From Agapanthus africanus (lineage: Eukaryota; Streptophyta; Magnoliopsida; Asparagales; Amaryllidaceae): DNA of 64,000 bases. The position numbers and the translations under genes are program-made. Below are positions 20,235 to 32,417 of this stretch, in pieces. The stretch's first letter is position 1. Every line of letters starts with the position of its first letter. The notes below the pieces were generated by a model that did not search any database, was not told the origin of the DNA, and saw nothing but the letters and a program-made list of their open reading frames with translations. The stretch spans positions 215,966,996 through 216,030,995 of the forward strand of contig JASDDO010000024.1 in assembly GCA_030015575.1 (NCBI GenBank), in the 5' to 3' direction.

Positions 20235-21430
20235 TTGTACAACTTAAGCTTTTCGGCGTTATATGTCCGAGGGAAATTGCGCCCTTTGGAGTCCTGGAGA
20301 TGGTAGGCTCCACCGGGCAGTGTCTCTGTCACGAAGAAGGGCCCGTCCCATTTTAGGGAGAACTTATGTAGCTTCGCTTGGTCCCCAAACTCGTTTCTTC
20401 GTAAGACCGAGTCTCCTGTCTTGAAGGTTCGATGCCTGACTCGGGCGTTGTAGTAACGGGCGGTTTGCTACTGGTAGGCGGCCATCTTGATTTGCGCCGG
20501 ATCTCGCTTTTCTAATAAGAAGTCCAAGTTGCTTCGTAGGGCTAAGGTGTTTGCCTCGTCGTCAAAGTGCTCGAATCGATAGCTGGGCAATCCGATTTCG
20601 GTAGGGACCATCGCCTCGGTACCGTAGCAGAGGCTGAACGGGGTTTCTTCCGTGGGTGTTTTTCTCGACGTCCACAGTGCCCATAATACACAAGGTAGTT
20701 CCTCAACCCAGCCGCCTTGCCTTCCTTCTAGGCGAGTTTGGAGCCCTTGAATGACGCTTCGGTTTGCTATTTCGGCTTGCCTGTTGCACTAGGGATGGGC
20801 TACCATAGAGAACTTCATTAATATGTGATAGTCATTGCAAAATTATTTGACCTTTTCGTTTTCGAAGTTAGTTCCATGGTCGGTGACGATGCACCTCGGG
20901 ATCCCGAATATAGAGATCACATTGTTCTATAAAAATTTTATCGTAGAGACGACGTCCGGTTTCCTGATAAGCATGGCCTCAATACACTTTGTGAAGAAGT
21001 CTACGGCAATAAGAATGTACCTATGTCCACCCGTGTCGGCGAGAAGCTGGCCCACCACATCCATCCCCCACTACGCAAATGGCCAAGGGGAGCTCAGTGG
21101 CATTAGTTCGGTGGCAGGGAGACGTGGGATGCTACCGAAGAGTTGGCAGCTCTTTCATCTTCTGACCAGTTTCTCTGCATCTCGATGTATTCCCGGTCAA
21201 TATTACCCTTGGAGCAGTGTCTTTTGGACCAGGCAGCGGGCCCCTTGATGCGCCCCTCCGACCCCTTCGTGTATTTCTCGTAAGATATAGTCTGCTTCGT
21301 GGGGGTCGACGCATCGGAGTAGGGGTTGAGTGTACGACTTTTTGTATAGGTTTTTTTTGCTCCATATGAAATGGTGAGCCTTTGCTCGAAGTCGACGTGC
21401 CTCGGCCCGGTTATCCGGAAGAATCCCATC
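20235..21430 (-). pseudogene. Integrase, Tat copy 1
   Basis: Translated in pieces on the minus strand. The zinc-finger start is near 21300 (YILREIHEGVGGAHQGARCL, out of frame with its continuation). The core tail is near 20800-20690 (GLQTRLEGRQGGWVEELPCV, then LWTSRKTPTEETPFSLCYGT). The C-terminal end is LHKFSLKWDGPFFVTETLPG to about 20235 (YNAEKLKLYK). These are characteristic Tat integrase blocks. Frameshifts occur around 20780-20790 and several times between 20800 and 21400, so no long open frame survives. The gene ends 230 bp after the antisense ORF region. Confidence 0.75.
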
Positions 21431-22470
21431 TTTCAGAAATTCTACGATGGGCTTTCTCCAATCCGGGGCATCTTCTTGGGTTGTGTAGATTTAGAGTGTT
21501 GCCCAATTATCTTTCATGCTGGGTCGAGGCAGGACTTCGAAGAGGATGTTTCTCTTGTGATCGGCCGAATAGGAGGAGGCAAGTTTGCTCAGGGCATCAG
21601 CTCCAGCGTTCAAATTTCTGGGAATCTGTTCCACTTAGAATTCGTTAAATTTTTTTCGAAGCCTTCTTACCTCTGCCAGGTATTTTATCATGAGTGGTTC
21701 TCGGGCTTCGAAACGCTCGGTTACTTGGCCGACAACCAGCGCGGAGTCGCTGCGTATCCGGATGGTTTTCAGCCCTACTCCGGAAGCGATTCATAGCCCG
21801 GCTAACAGGGCCTCGTATTCTGCCGCTTTGTTTGACGCTTTAAAACCAAGTTTTAGAGAGTACTCTATTTCTGCCTCGTTTGGGCCGCGGATGATCGGGC
21901 TGGCTCCACATCCCTCCTCGGTAGATGATCCGTCTACATAGAGCACCCAGTCCAAGATTAGACCGGGAAACTCTTCGATCGAGGCCGTGCGCCGGGGTCC
22001 TGAACCGTCGTTCCTTCCTTAGAGGGAATGGTGCACTCGATAACGAAATCGGCTAAGGCTTGTGTTTTGATTGCCTGTCTGGACCGGTATTTGATGTCGA
22101 ACTGGGATAGCTCCCACCTCCACTTCTCTAAGCGGCCTGATGATTTGGGGGAGGTGAGGATATTCCCTAAAGGTCGTTCAGTAAGGACAAGGATTGTGTG
22201 TGCCTGGAAATAATGTCACGGTTTCCTGGACGTAATGACAAGCGCGAAGACCATTTTCTCTATAGCCAGTTAACTAGTTTCCGCATCTTTGAAGACATGG
22301 CTTACATAGTAGATCGGTTTCTGCGTTCTTTCGAACTCTCTGACGAGCACTACGCCCGCAGCTTAGTCGGAGACGGCCAGATATAGTAACAGCTAGTCGC
22401 CTTCGACTGGTCTGGTGAGAAGTGGTGAGGTCGCGAGATGTGCTTTGAGTAGTTCTAAAGCTTCTTGGCA
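21431..22470 (-). pseudogene. RNase H region, Tat copy 1
   Basis: The reverse complement of 21800-21845 encodes ASNKAAEYEALLAG, the core RNase H block of Tat-type elements. WVLYVDGSSTEEGCGASPII at about 21950-21895 holds the first catalytic Asp. The stretch 22300-22450 holds remnants of the connection domain (YYVSHVFKDAET). Reading frames are broken repeatedly, so the limits are approximate. Confidence 0.7.
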
Positions 22471-22479
22471 TTCCTCTGA

Positions 22480-23736
22480 CTAGTTGGGAATTTTTTTAGG
22501 GCTCTGAAGAAAGGGAGGTATTTTTCCCCAGATCCAGACATAAGGCATCGCCATGTTGATGATGCTACTGATCTTCTCGGGGTTCGCCTCGATTCCTCGG
22601 TGGGTGACCATGAACCCAAGAAATTTTCCGCTTATGACGCCGAACTCGCATTTGGCTAGATTCAACTTCATCTTGTATTTCTGCAGGACGTCGAATGTCT
22701 CAGCGAGGTCTGTTGTGTGTCCGGCCGATGAGGCGGATTTCATGAGCATGTCGTCGATGTAGACTTCCATATTTCTCCCAATTTATGACCTGAATAGTTT
22801 GTTGACCATCCGCTGGTATATGGCTCCGGCGTTCTTGAGTCCGAAGGGAATTACGCTGTAACAGTATACTCCACGTTCCGTAGTAAAGGCCGTCAGCTCT
22901 TCGTCGGCAAGGTTCATCCGGATCTGATTATAACCAAAGAAAGCGTCCATGAAGCTCAATAATTCATGACCGGCTGAGCTATCTACCAGTTGATTGATCT
23001 GAGGAAGCGGGTAGTTGTCTTTAGGGCAAGACTTGTTCAGGTCAGTGAAATCGACGCACATGCGCCATTTCCCATTCGCCTTTTTGACCATAACTACGTT
23101 CGCCAACCAATCCGAGTAGTACAGGTTCCTGATGAAGTCGGCAGCGAGCAATCGGTCCACTTCCTCCTCTATCGCCCTTTGTTTTATTGGTGCGAAACTT
23201 CTCTCCTTTTGTCGGATTCGCTTGGCTTTCGGGTCGACCCTGAGCTTGTAGGAGATCACCTTGGGATCGATTTCGGGCATGTCCGCCGGAGTCCAGGCGA
23301 ACACATTCGAGTTGTTCCGGAGGAATCGGATTTGGTAATCGCAGACGCTCCTTGTCAAGAGAGAACCGATCTGGACAGTCCGCCCGTCGACCCCTTCTAT
23401 GAGGGGATCTCTGCTAACGCTTCCACCGGTACGCCGTTGATTTCCTTTTGGCTATTGCGTGTGTCCAAGGCACCCTGGGGACCATGCGTATCTTCAAAGT
23501 CTTTGCCTTACTCCCCGGCGGGTGATGTTGAGGCGAGGCAGATCCTGGCAGTTTGCTGATCTCCATAGGCGTAGCTATCCTCCCATTATCTAAAAGGAAT
23601 TTGAGCACGATGTGGTAAGTTGAGATCTGAGCGTGAAGGGCGTTCAAGGCGGGGCCTCCCAGGAGGATGTTATAGGATGAAAAAATTTTGGCAACGAGGA
23701 AGTTTACCGAAATGGTTCGCGTTTTTCCAGCATCCC
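22480..23736 (-). pseudogene. Reverse transcriptase, Tat copy 1
   Basis: Two frames in register (22783-23358 and 22480-22770) are separated only by a TAA that replaces a codon in the conserved FRSxIGRNMEVYIDDML stretch. Motifs in order: FAWTPADMPEIDP, VVMVKKANGKWRMCVDFTDL, NKSCPKDNYPLPQINQLVD, LLSFMDAFFGYNQIRM, YSVIPFGLKNAGAIYQRMV and catalytic YIDDM. Upstream to 23736 lies the protease-RT linker (YNILLGGPALNALHAQISTY), where the Athila element entered. The protease half resumes at 36900. With one nonsense codon and an intervening insertion it is inactive. Confidence 0.88.
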
Positions 23737-25283
23737 TGATTGATCTGTTTTAAAGAAGTGTTTGTAGAATAACCGCAATCAATAACAGTGTCGCATATTG
23801 CTAAACCAAGATGAGTATGGGTGGTCCTCAGGGAAACATTGAATCTTTCAATCTTACTTTTGACGTGTTGAAAAAGAGGAAGAATAGAAAAATAAAGAAT
23901 AGTGGAAAATAGTTTCTAGATCTACGTCAAAATACGGATATAGAAAAAAAATCTAGCTTAAATAAAGTTGTAGATTTTATATTAGAAGAGGGCTTGTACG
24001 TTTTGTTCGGATTTAGTAGTAATGGATGACTAATAAAGTTGATTCATTTTATCTGTTGACAGATTTAAAACTAGATTGATAGTGATGAATGAGAATTAGG
24101 GTTCTTCGAAGAAACTAGTGTTTCCACACTATTGACCCTTATCCCTTCATTGATCTCTATCCATGTCTAGCCTTTAACAAAACAATTGTTAATCTAATCT
24201 CAAATCGCGGTCAAGACTGTCAATAAATTGATAGCGTGCCCGATGAGAATGTTAACGATTCTTTTGCTAAAGTTTATAAACTTCATAAGACTTAAAGGGA
24301 GTTAAGAAATTCTTCATCTTCCATTGATCTACCATAATCCTACGAACCCTATCAAGCGGTGAATTACTCATGCATAATGGAGATAGAAGAATGGATAGAG
24401 ATCATGATGTAAATAAAGAAAATAAATGTAATAAGAATAAAACAACTACCTTTATTAATCAACTTGATCAATTACACTTTTTGTTCTTTTAGAAAGTGGA
24501 ATACAAAATCCTAGTTTGTTTCTCGATCTATCTTGAAGGAGGTAAATGAACAGCTGATTGATCAACCTGGATGCGTGAGTCAACGTGAACTTCGTGATCT
24601 CTTCGGTTTGATGATTTCTAAGTTTAGCTCTCGGTCCTTTATATAGCCCCAAAATTAGAAACTAAAAATCCCCAGAATTAGGATTAGTTGTAGCAAATCC
24701 AACCTGAAAATCCTGACTCCTGACTCGGTGAATCGGCCGTGGATCCGCCACATATTGCATGGTTTGACAGCAGATCCGCAGCCGTTTGGTGGGATCTTGG
24801 CTTCAAAATTCTGGGTATGTTTCGATGTGACATATGGAGATTTATTTGATGTCTGGAACTTGAAAATATTTCCTGAGTCTCTGTCAGTATTGATTCTTCG
24901 ATTTTATCTAATTTCATCGGCAAATTTCCGATTCCCTATCTCACCATCTCGATCTCCTGACCTGAACTAAACCTTGCACAATATCTCAATGAATAATGTT
25001 AGTAATATTTGGTATTTTTGAGATATTATCCTAACCATTTGATATGATATTATATTTTGAGAACATTGGTTGAGGATATTTGATATGATATGCATATTTA
25101 AATTATCAAAATATTATATGTATACATTTTCCTTCATAATGTTAATTATAGTATGTAAACATATGAAAACAGATATTTTGCAGATAAACCCTCATATGTT
25201 TCATATTTATAATAAACACCTTTAAATATCTAAGAAAAGTAAGGAAAATGTTATATGGAATATGCAGTATTTTCGACTGAACA
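23737..25283 (-). mobile_element. Athila outer 3' LTR (LTR A, 1547 bp)
   Basis: The plus-strand limits are TGATTGATCTG and GACTGAACA. It pairs with LTR C at 35340. Both carry the block GAACAGCTGATTGATCAACC near 24550/36150, which the middle LTR lacks. A TATA motif (CTATATAAA on the minus strand) lies at 24638-24646. Confidence 0.9.
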
Positions 25284-25797
25284 ATTACCCCCAAACTTAA
25301 GTTTGATTATCCCGAGCAAACTTAAGTTTGATCGTCCCGAGCAAACTATTTTTTCAAGAGAGGGAGAAAAAGAAAAATCTAAATAGCACACTTTCGTAGG
25401 CAACACGATCGTACTGAGCACGTGCAACAAGCCGTTAAACCTTTAGGTGTTACTAGTAGGAGGAGTGTTGTCTCCTGAGAGTTTTCAGTGGATTACACCC
25501 ACAAAATCTTACAATAAAAGAAAGATGGTGAAAGTTACATATAAAAATAAGAACTATAAAAGAAAGAACTTGAAAACAAGAGTTTCCAACCATACCGGCT
25601 TTTCAGTTGCTATGAGCCCTATCTTAATGGTCGTGAAAAGATGTTAGTAATCACATCATCTCTCAATAAAACATCGTTTTTAATCTTCCTCTCTATCTTT
25701 CTTCCAAACATCGATCATATACCCTTACGTGTGTGTAAAAGACATCCCTACACTTAGAGAATTCAATTCAAGCTATCATACTCTTATCTATCTTTCA
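25284..25797 (-). mobile_element. Duplicate piece of Athila 3' internal region
   Basis: It starts with the polypurine tract (minus strand AAGTTTGGGGGTAAT) next to LTR A and is collinear with 27348-27840 beside LTR B (shared TAGCACACTTTCGTAGGCAA and CATCATCTCTCAATAAAA). It ends abruptly at about 25797, where LTR B begins without its terminal 45 bp. No coding function. Confidence 0.85.
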
Positions 25798-27347
25798 ATA
25801 ACGGTGTCGCTTGTAACTAGACCAAGATGAGTACGGGTCGTCCTCAGGGAAACGTTGAATCTTTCAATCTTACGTTAGACATGTTGAAAAAAGAGAGAGA
25901 ATAGAAGAATAAAGAATGGGGAAGAACAATTTCTAGATCTACGTCAAACACAGATGTAAAATACAGATCTAGTTTAAATACGGATGTAGATTTTATAAGA
26001 AGAGGGCTTGTAGGGTTCGTTAGGATTTAGTAATCATGGATGACTAATAAAGATTACTCCTTTTATCTATTGATAGATTTAAAACTAGATTGATAGTGAT
26101 GAATAGGGATTAGGGTTCTTGGAAGAAACTAGGGTTTCCACACTATTGACTCTTGTCCTTTCATTGATCTCTATTCATGTCTAGCCCTTAACAAAACAAT
26201 TGTTAATCTAAGCTCAAATTGCGGTCGAGACTAGCAATAAATTGATAGCGCGCCCGATTTGGATGATAACGATTCTTTTGCTAAAGTTTATAAACTTCAT
26301 AAGACTTAAAAGAAGTTAAAATATTTTCTCATCCATTGTTCTACCCTAATCTTACGAACTCTATCAAGCGGAGAATTACTCACGAATGATGGAGATAAAA
26401 GAAGAACGGAGAGAGAAAGAGATCATAATGCAGAAATTAAATGCTAAATAATTAATCGAATGATCTATCTTTATTAATCAACTTCACAATTACAAAACCT
26501 TCGAGTTTAGATTACAAGATGAAGAAGAAGTTGCTCTCGATCTCTGCCTCGTAGGAAGTAGATGCTCCGTCGAATCTCACGTCGCCTTATCACGTCGAAT
26601 CACCGACCCGCCGTGGATCACTTGTTCTGTGACGGTGATTTGCTTTGTGTAAAAGATTGATGATTTCTACGTTTAGCTCTCGGTCCTTTATATAGCCCCA
26701 AAGCCAGAAACCATATATCCCCAGAATTAGGATTAGTTGTAGAAAATCCAACCTGAAAATCCTAACTCCTGACTCGGTGAATCGGCCGCGGATCCCCCGC
26801 ATATTGCATGGTTTGGCCGCGGATCCGCGGTTTGTTGGTGAGATCTTGGCTTCAGAATTCTGGAGCTGCTTTGTTGTGACACATGGAAATTTATTTGATA
26901 TCTGGAATCTTCATATCTTTTCTGAGTCTTTTCCAGTATTGATTCTTCGATTTTATTTAACTTTATCGGCAGAATTTTTATTCCCGACGTCTCAACATCT
27001 CGATCTCCTGATCTGAATTAAACCTTGCACAATATCTCAATGAATAATGTTAGTAATATTTGGTATTTTTGAGATATTATCCTAACCAATTTGATATGAT
27101 ATTATATTTTAAGAATATTGTTTAAGGAAATTTGATATGATATGCATATTTAAATTATCAAAATATTATATAAATATTATATGCATACATTTTCCTTCAT
27201 AATGTTAATTATAATATATAAATATATGGTAAATAGAATTTTTACAGATAAACCCAACTATGTTCTATAATTATAATAAACACCTTTAGATTTTTAAGAA
27301 AAGTAAGGAAAATGTTATATCAAATACGTGATATTTTCAACTGAGCA
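25798..27347 (-). mobile_element. Athila middle LTR (LTR B), truncated and divergent
   Basis: It aligns with LTRs A and C from CAATAACGGTGTCGC onward but lacks the terminal TGATTGATCTG and about 45 bp. Around 26520-26650 it carries a different sequence (GAAGTTGCTCTCGATCTCTG, CACGTCGCCTTATCACGTCG) where A and C agree with each other. A TATA motif lies at 26688-26695. It therefore derives from a related but different element. Confidence 0.85.
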
Positions 27348-28740
27348 AATACCCCCAAACTTAAGTTTGATCGTCCCGGGCAAACTTATTTATTCAAGAG
27401 AGCGAGAAAAAGAAATGAAAAACCTAAGTAGCACACTTTCGTAGGCAACACGATTGCACTGAGCACGTGCAACAAGCCGTTAAACCTCTAGGTGTTCCTA
27501 GTAGGAGGGGTGTTGTCTCCTGAAGGTTTTCAGCAGATTACACCCATAAAATTCTATAATAAAAGAAAGATAATGAAAGTTACATACAAAGATAAGAACT
27601 ATAAAAGAAAGAACTTGAAAAGAAGAGTTTCCAACTACACCAGCTTTTTAGTTGCCATAAGCCTTATCTTAATGGTCATGAAAAGATGTTAGAAATCACA
27701 TCATCTCTCAATAAAATATCGTCTTTAGTCTTCCTCCCTATCTTTCTTCCAAACATCGATCATATACCCCTGCGTGTGTATAAAAGACATCCTTACACTT
27801 ATAGAATTCAATTCAAGCTATCATACTCTTGTCTATTTCCAAAGTAATTTTTAGTCGGTGAATTTTTTGATGAAATTGCTCACACATATTTCATGCGACC
27901 GTTAATACTTCTTGAGGTACTAACCAACCGATTACTAAATGTGCTCGCGTATTTAGACGATATTTCTCATCTTGCAACACTTAAGGCTTAACAGTGGCTC
28001 CTAAACCAGTTGGTCTAAGCCAATAGGTGATAAAGCACCATCGCTATATTTTTTATGTTGCCTTAAGCAATTACAAAACCAGTGTTCATTTTTTTTCTTC
28101 ACCACTTATACTTTTTTTTCATACTAAGGCTTTTAGACAAGAGCATTTCAAGGTATCCTCTACCATCCCAAGTTTCAAGATGTGTGTAAGTGCGTATAGT
28201 AGAGTATCAACGTTCAAATGTTTGGCCTCAAGAATAAAGACTATTTTTCAGACTTATTTTTATTCTCAGATTAGTAATTTCCTTCATCCTACTGACTCTT
28301 GGGACAATGGCTCATAACTACTTATTACTATCCTCGTTTAAGAAAATATCAAACTTTCTTACTTTTCTCAAATTATTCCTATCTTTCATATATAAGTTTT
28401 TCACTTTCTAATCTTTTATTATCAAAAGAAAATTTTGTACAGTGCCTAGTGCCAAAAGATAATTCAGTGAATACAAATCTCCCCCCAAACATGTTTTCAG
28501 CATTGTCCTCACTGATATCATTTTTGAATGCAAAGACCCGTAGACTTGGGGAGGGTAATTAAGAGGGGTAAAATAATAGTCAAATGAAAACTACCCCCAA
28601 ACTTGTAGTTTGGCACACACAGATATTCAGTTAAGTCCTTTTTCTCTCACCTTCATTCTTAAAATGAGAAAATATTACCGAAACATGGAGGTGAGGCGGA
28701 GAAAATTTAGTTATGATAAAGCGGCTCCTGTAAAAACAGG
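27348..28740 (-). other. Athila 3' internal region, non-coding
   Basis: It contains three minus-strand purine tracts: AGTTTGGGGGTATT at the LTR edge (27348), ATGTTTGGGGGGAG (28479-28492) and AGTTTGGGGGTAG (28591-28603). The space where some Athila elements carry an env-like gene has no minus-strand frame of note. Short plus-strand frames here lack any motif. Confidence 0.65.
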
Positions 28741-29891
28741 AGCTCCTCCACTGGGTCAGCAGAAAAATACGGTTTTAATCTATACCCATTTACTTAAAAA
28801 AATTGAACCATTTTTAATATTTTCAACTTCTACTGCCCCATGCGGGTATATATACCGTACCACAAAAGGTCCCTTCCAACGAGATTTTAGGTTATCCGGA
28901 TGAAGATGGAGACGGGAATCGTAAAGAAGGACTTGTTATCCCGGTGTGAAGATTTTTCTAAAAAGGTTTTTATCGTGGAACACTTTAGTCCGGTTCTTTA
29001 CTATAACCGCATCATCGTAAGCTTTATCGCGGAGTTCGCTTAGCTCATTTAATTGCAGTTTCTGATAGCTGCAGGCTTGATCAAAATCGAAGTTAAGCTA
29101 TTTAATAGCCCACATTGCTTTATGTTCGATCTCGACAAGAAGGTGGCAAGCCTTTCCAAACAATAGGCAATATGGAGACATACCAAGATCGGTCTTATAA
29201 GCAGTACGAAATGCCCAAAGAGCATCCGTCAATTTGGTTGACCAATCTTTACGGTTTTTAGAAACCGTCTTCTACAATATTTGTTTGATCTTCCTATTGG
29301 AAATCTCAGCTTGCCCGCTCATTTGGGGATGATAGGGCGTTGAAAGTTTGTTCTTGATTGAATATTTTTGCATCAAAATCTTGAAAGACCGATTACAAAA
29401 ATGCGTCCCGTTGTCGCTAATTATAGCGCGAGGGTATCCGAATCGCAAAAAAATATTTTCTTTAAGGAACTTAATAACAATTTTGTTGTCATTAGTGCGG
29501 TACGGTATTGCTTCCACCCATTTTGAGATATAATCAACCACTAGCAAGATATATAAATTCCCAAAAGAGTTGGGAAAATGGCCCATGAAATCAATACCCC
29601 AAATATCGAATATCTCCACAACTAAGATAGGTTGGAGCGGCATCTCATTTTTTCGTGAAATCCGACCCATGTGTTGACACCGATGACAAGTTTTGCAATG
29701 ATCATATGCGTTTTTAAATAATGTTGGCTAATAAAAGCCATATTGCAAAATTTTCTCCGCCATTTTACGTGGAACAAAGTGACCGCCACATGCATGATCA
29801 TGACAAAAAGATAATACGCTCTTGAATTCATCGTTAGGGATACATCTGCGAATGATTTGATCGGAACAATACTTAAATAAATAAGGTTCAT
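28741..29891 (-). pseudogene. Integrase, Athila element
   Basis: The N-terminal finger straddles the junction with RNase [11 protein letters not shown] (about 29810-29780) and [11 protein letters not shown] (about 29695-29665), with a TAG in frame near 29727 between them. The core is open at 29670-29272: first Asp in [12 protein letters not shown], second in [12 protein letters not shown], Glu in [12 protein letters not shown], then a stop. The C-terminal part is recognisable to about 28800 (FTPGQQVLLYDSRLHLHPDN and a GAVEVENI-like end) but frame-shifted. All three catalytic residues remain, but two or more stops silence it. Confidence 0.85.
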
Positions 29892-30478
29892 CCCAGTAAA
29901 AGTGTTTTACTTGGGATATAAATCGAAGATTGTCTTGTTTTGACCAATCGTTAGGAATAAGTCTCGTCGCTAGATAATTCACAATATCAACGAACCAGGG
30001 TTTGCAGGATACAGTCAAGAGCTGTTCATCAGAGAAAGGGTCATTTATTAACACGGTTAACGTTGGTGAAGAATTGATGCGTGAAAGATGGTCGGCTACA
30101 ACGTTTTCATATCCACTCTTGTCTCGTATGACAAGATCAAATTCTTGTAACAAGAGGATCCAACGTATTAGCCTGGCCTTTGCATCCTTCTTCGATAAAA
30201 GGTGTCGTAGGGCGGAGTGATCGGTGTAAACCACTATTGCCGAGCCAATAAAGTAGGGCCTGAATTTTTCTAATGCAAATACAACTGCCAAGAGTTCTTT
30301 CTCGGTAGTTGTGTTATTAATTTGGGCATCGTTCAAGATCCTACTTGCATAGTAAATTACATGTGGCATCTTATCAATGTGTTGTCCTAAGACCGCACCA
30401 ATAGCAAAATCCGATGCATCACACATAAGCTTGAACGGGTGGTTCCAATTCAGAGATGATAGAATGGGGGCTATAGTG
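29892..30478 (-). pseudogene. RNase H, Athila element
   Basis: An open frame from 30426 reads [20 protein letters not shown] (first Asp), [20 protein letters not shown] (Glu), [11 protein letters not shown] (Asp) and [14 protein letters not shown] (final Asp). The set of catalytic residues is complete, and the frame runs on into the start of integrase. The stretch 30427-30478 links to RT but is separated by stops. This is one of the best preserved domains in the element. Confidence 0.88.
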
Positions 30479-31365
30479 AGAGATCTTTTAAGCGATTCAA
30501 AAGAAGCCTCGCAATCCGAATCGAAATGAAATGGTGTATCCTAGGCCGAGAGAAGAGTTAAGGGTCTAGCAATTTTGCTAAAGTCCTTAATGGATCTCCT
30601 ATAAAATCCTGCATGACCAAGGAAGGATCGTATATTTTTGACGCATTTGGGATGAAGAAGGTTATGGATGACATCAACTTTAGCTCTGCCTACCTCAATG
30701 CCTTTTCGTGAAATAATATGTCCAAGAACAATACCTTCTTAGACCATGAAATGACATTTTTCCCAATTCAAAGTTAAGTTCTTATTCTTACAGCGGGTAA
30801 GAACCGCGTCAAGATGACGTAGGCATTTCTCAAAGGAGTCCCCAAATATGGAGAAATCGTCCATAAATATCTCCAGAAAATTCTCAAACATGTCTGAGAA
30901 TATTCCCATCATACATCGCTGAAATGTAGCGGGAGCGTTGCATAACCAAAAGGGCATGCGTCTATAAGAAAAAGTACTGAAAGGACAAGTAAATATTGTT
31001 TTATCTTGATCCTTTTCGGCGATGGGGATCTGGTTATAGCCAGAGAATCCATTCAAGAAACAATAGTATTCATGTCCAGCTAATCGTTCTAACATCTGGT
31101 CAATGAAAGGTAGAGAGAAGTGATCTTTCCTCGTTGCAGTATTGCGTTTCCTATAATCAATACATACGCGCTACCCAGTTTGGGCGCGTGTTTGGATCAA
31201 CTCATTAGCCTCATTAGTTATGACTGTGATGCCAAACTTTTTAGTGACCACATGAATAGGACTTACCCATTGGCTATCAGATATTGGGTAAATTATACCA
31301 CTATTTAGGCATTTGACGATTTCAATCTTTACCGCCTCCTTCATAACAGGATTCAACCGTCTTTG
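30479..31365 (-). pseudogene. Reverse transcriptase, Athila element
   Basis: Recognisable pieces: MNPVMKEAVKIEIVKCLNSG and YPISDSQWVSPIHVVTKKFG (31356-31260), a frame break near 31100-31170, then LERLAGHEYYCFLNGFSGYN, RRMPFWLCNAPATFQRCM and catalytic IFMDDFSIFGDSF (31095-30739). In the family the second block reads MPFGLCNAP; here the Gly is Trp. The thumb region to 30479 is broken by stops. The frame breaks and the Gly-to-Trp change make activity implausible. Confidence 0.85.
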
Positions 31366-31524
31366 TGGGTATCAGGTTGGTTTGGCTTCATCCATCAGAC
31401 ATATATAATATTCAACAATCAAGGGACTAATCCCTTTGATGTCATCTATTGTCCAACTAAATGCTTGCCGATTTGATCTCAATACCGCCAAAAATGCGTT
31501 CTCTTGCTCTAAAGCTAGAGTCTC

Positions 31525-32300
31525 TTACTCTAAAACTGGAGAAGCGGATATGATCATGGAAAATGACTCATTCTCGCCTAAATATGCATATTTAAGATGA
31601 GAAGATAGTGATTTGAGATCTAGTGTCGGCGGAGAGACGATAGAAGGTGAGGTAAGGGAATGATACTCGGACTCCCTAAGAGGTTCATAACTTGCGTAGG
31701 ATATTGACTCGGAAAGCGCTACTGACTTTTGCGACGAGTCAAAAGATTCAAACTCAGGGATGGACTCATCGAAGATATCTTCACTATAATAATTTTCCAG
31801 ATCAAACAATGCCGTACTAGTGTTGTCGAGATCATCATAGCAAAGTACTTCAGCTTTGCAGCTGTCGAAAGCTATCTCGTTGATGGAACAGACATCGATT
31901 AAATGAGCAGAAGGTTTAGATAGTTGACTTCCTAGCTTGTAAATATTAAGCTCAATTGTCATCTTCCTGAAGAATAAGTTCATAGAACCGTTACGACAAT
32001 TAATGACAGCGTTGGAAGTTGCTAGGAAAGGTCGACCGAGTATCACCGGGATTTGATTACGTGGGTTCGCCACAGGCTGTGTATCTAAAACAATAAAGTC
32101 CACAAAGAATATGAATTTCCCGACTTTGATTAATACATTCTCTAGTCCACCCCTAGGTTGGGCGATAGATCGGACTGCCATCTGGAGAGTGCAGTGGGCA
32201 GATTTCAACTCTCCTATACCTACTTGCTCATAAACGGAATATTGAAGCAAGTTAACACTAGCGCCGAGGTCAAGTAGAGCACGATTAATGCTTTTACCCC
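31525..32300 (-). pseudogene. Protease and linker, Athila element
   Basis: The active-site region at about 32290-32250 reads RALLDLGASVNLLQYSVYEQ (Asp retained, D-L-G-A in place of D-S-G-A). An open frame continues to 31525 with VILGRPFLATSNAVINCRNG, the conserved protease tail. The C-terminal half is acidic and Ser-rich (FDSSQKSVALSESISYASYE), a linker to RT. Between gag (ending 32418) and protease there is at least one frame break near 32330-32410. Confidence 0.8.
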
Positions 32301-32417
32301 CAATAGTTATATATATTGTAGGACAACCGGGTCCTTACATTTCTTAGGCAATTGTTGGGTAAAAGCTATGCTCGCGTTACTTGTCATGAATACCTTTTTC
32401 GGCACTTGAGTTTTTCT

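Noticed and set aside
27348..29270. Env-like gene of the Athila element
   Set aside because: No minus-strand frame of useful length, signal peptide or membrane helix; plus-strand ORFs (28027-28903) are shadows.
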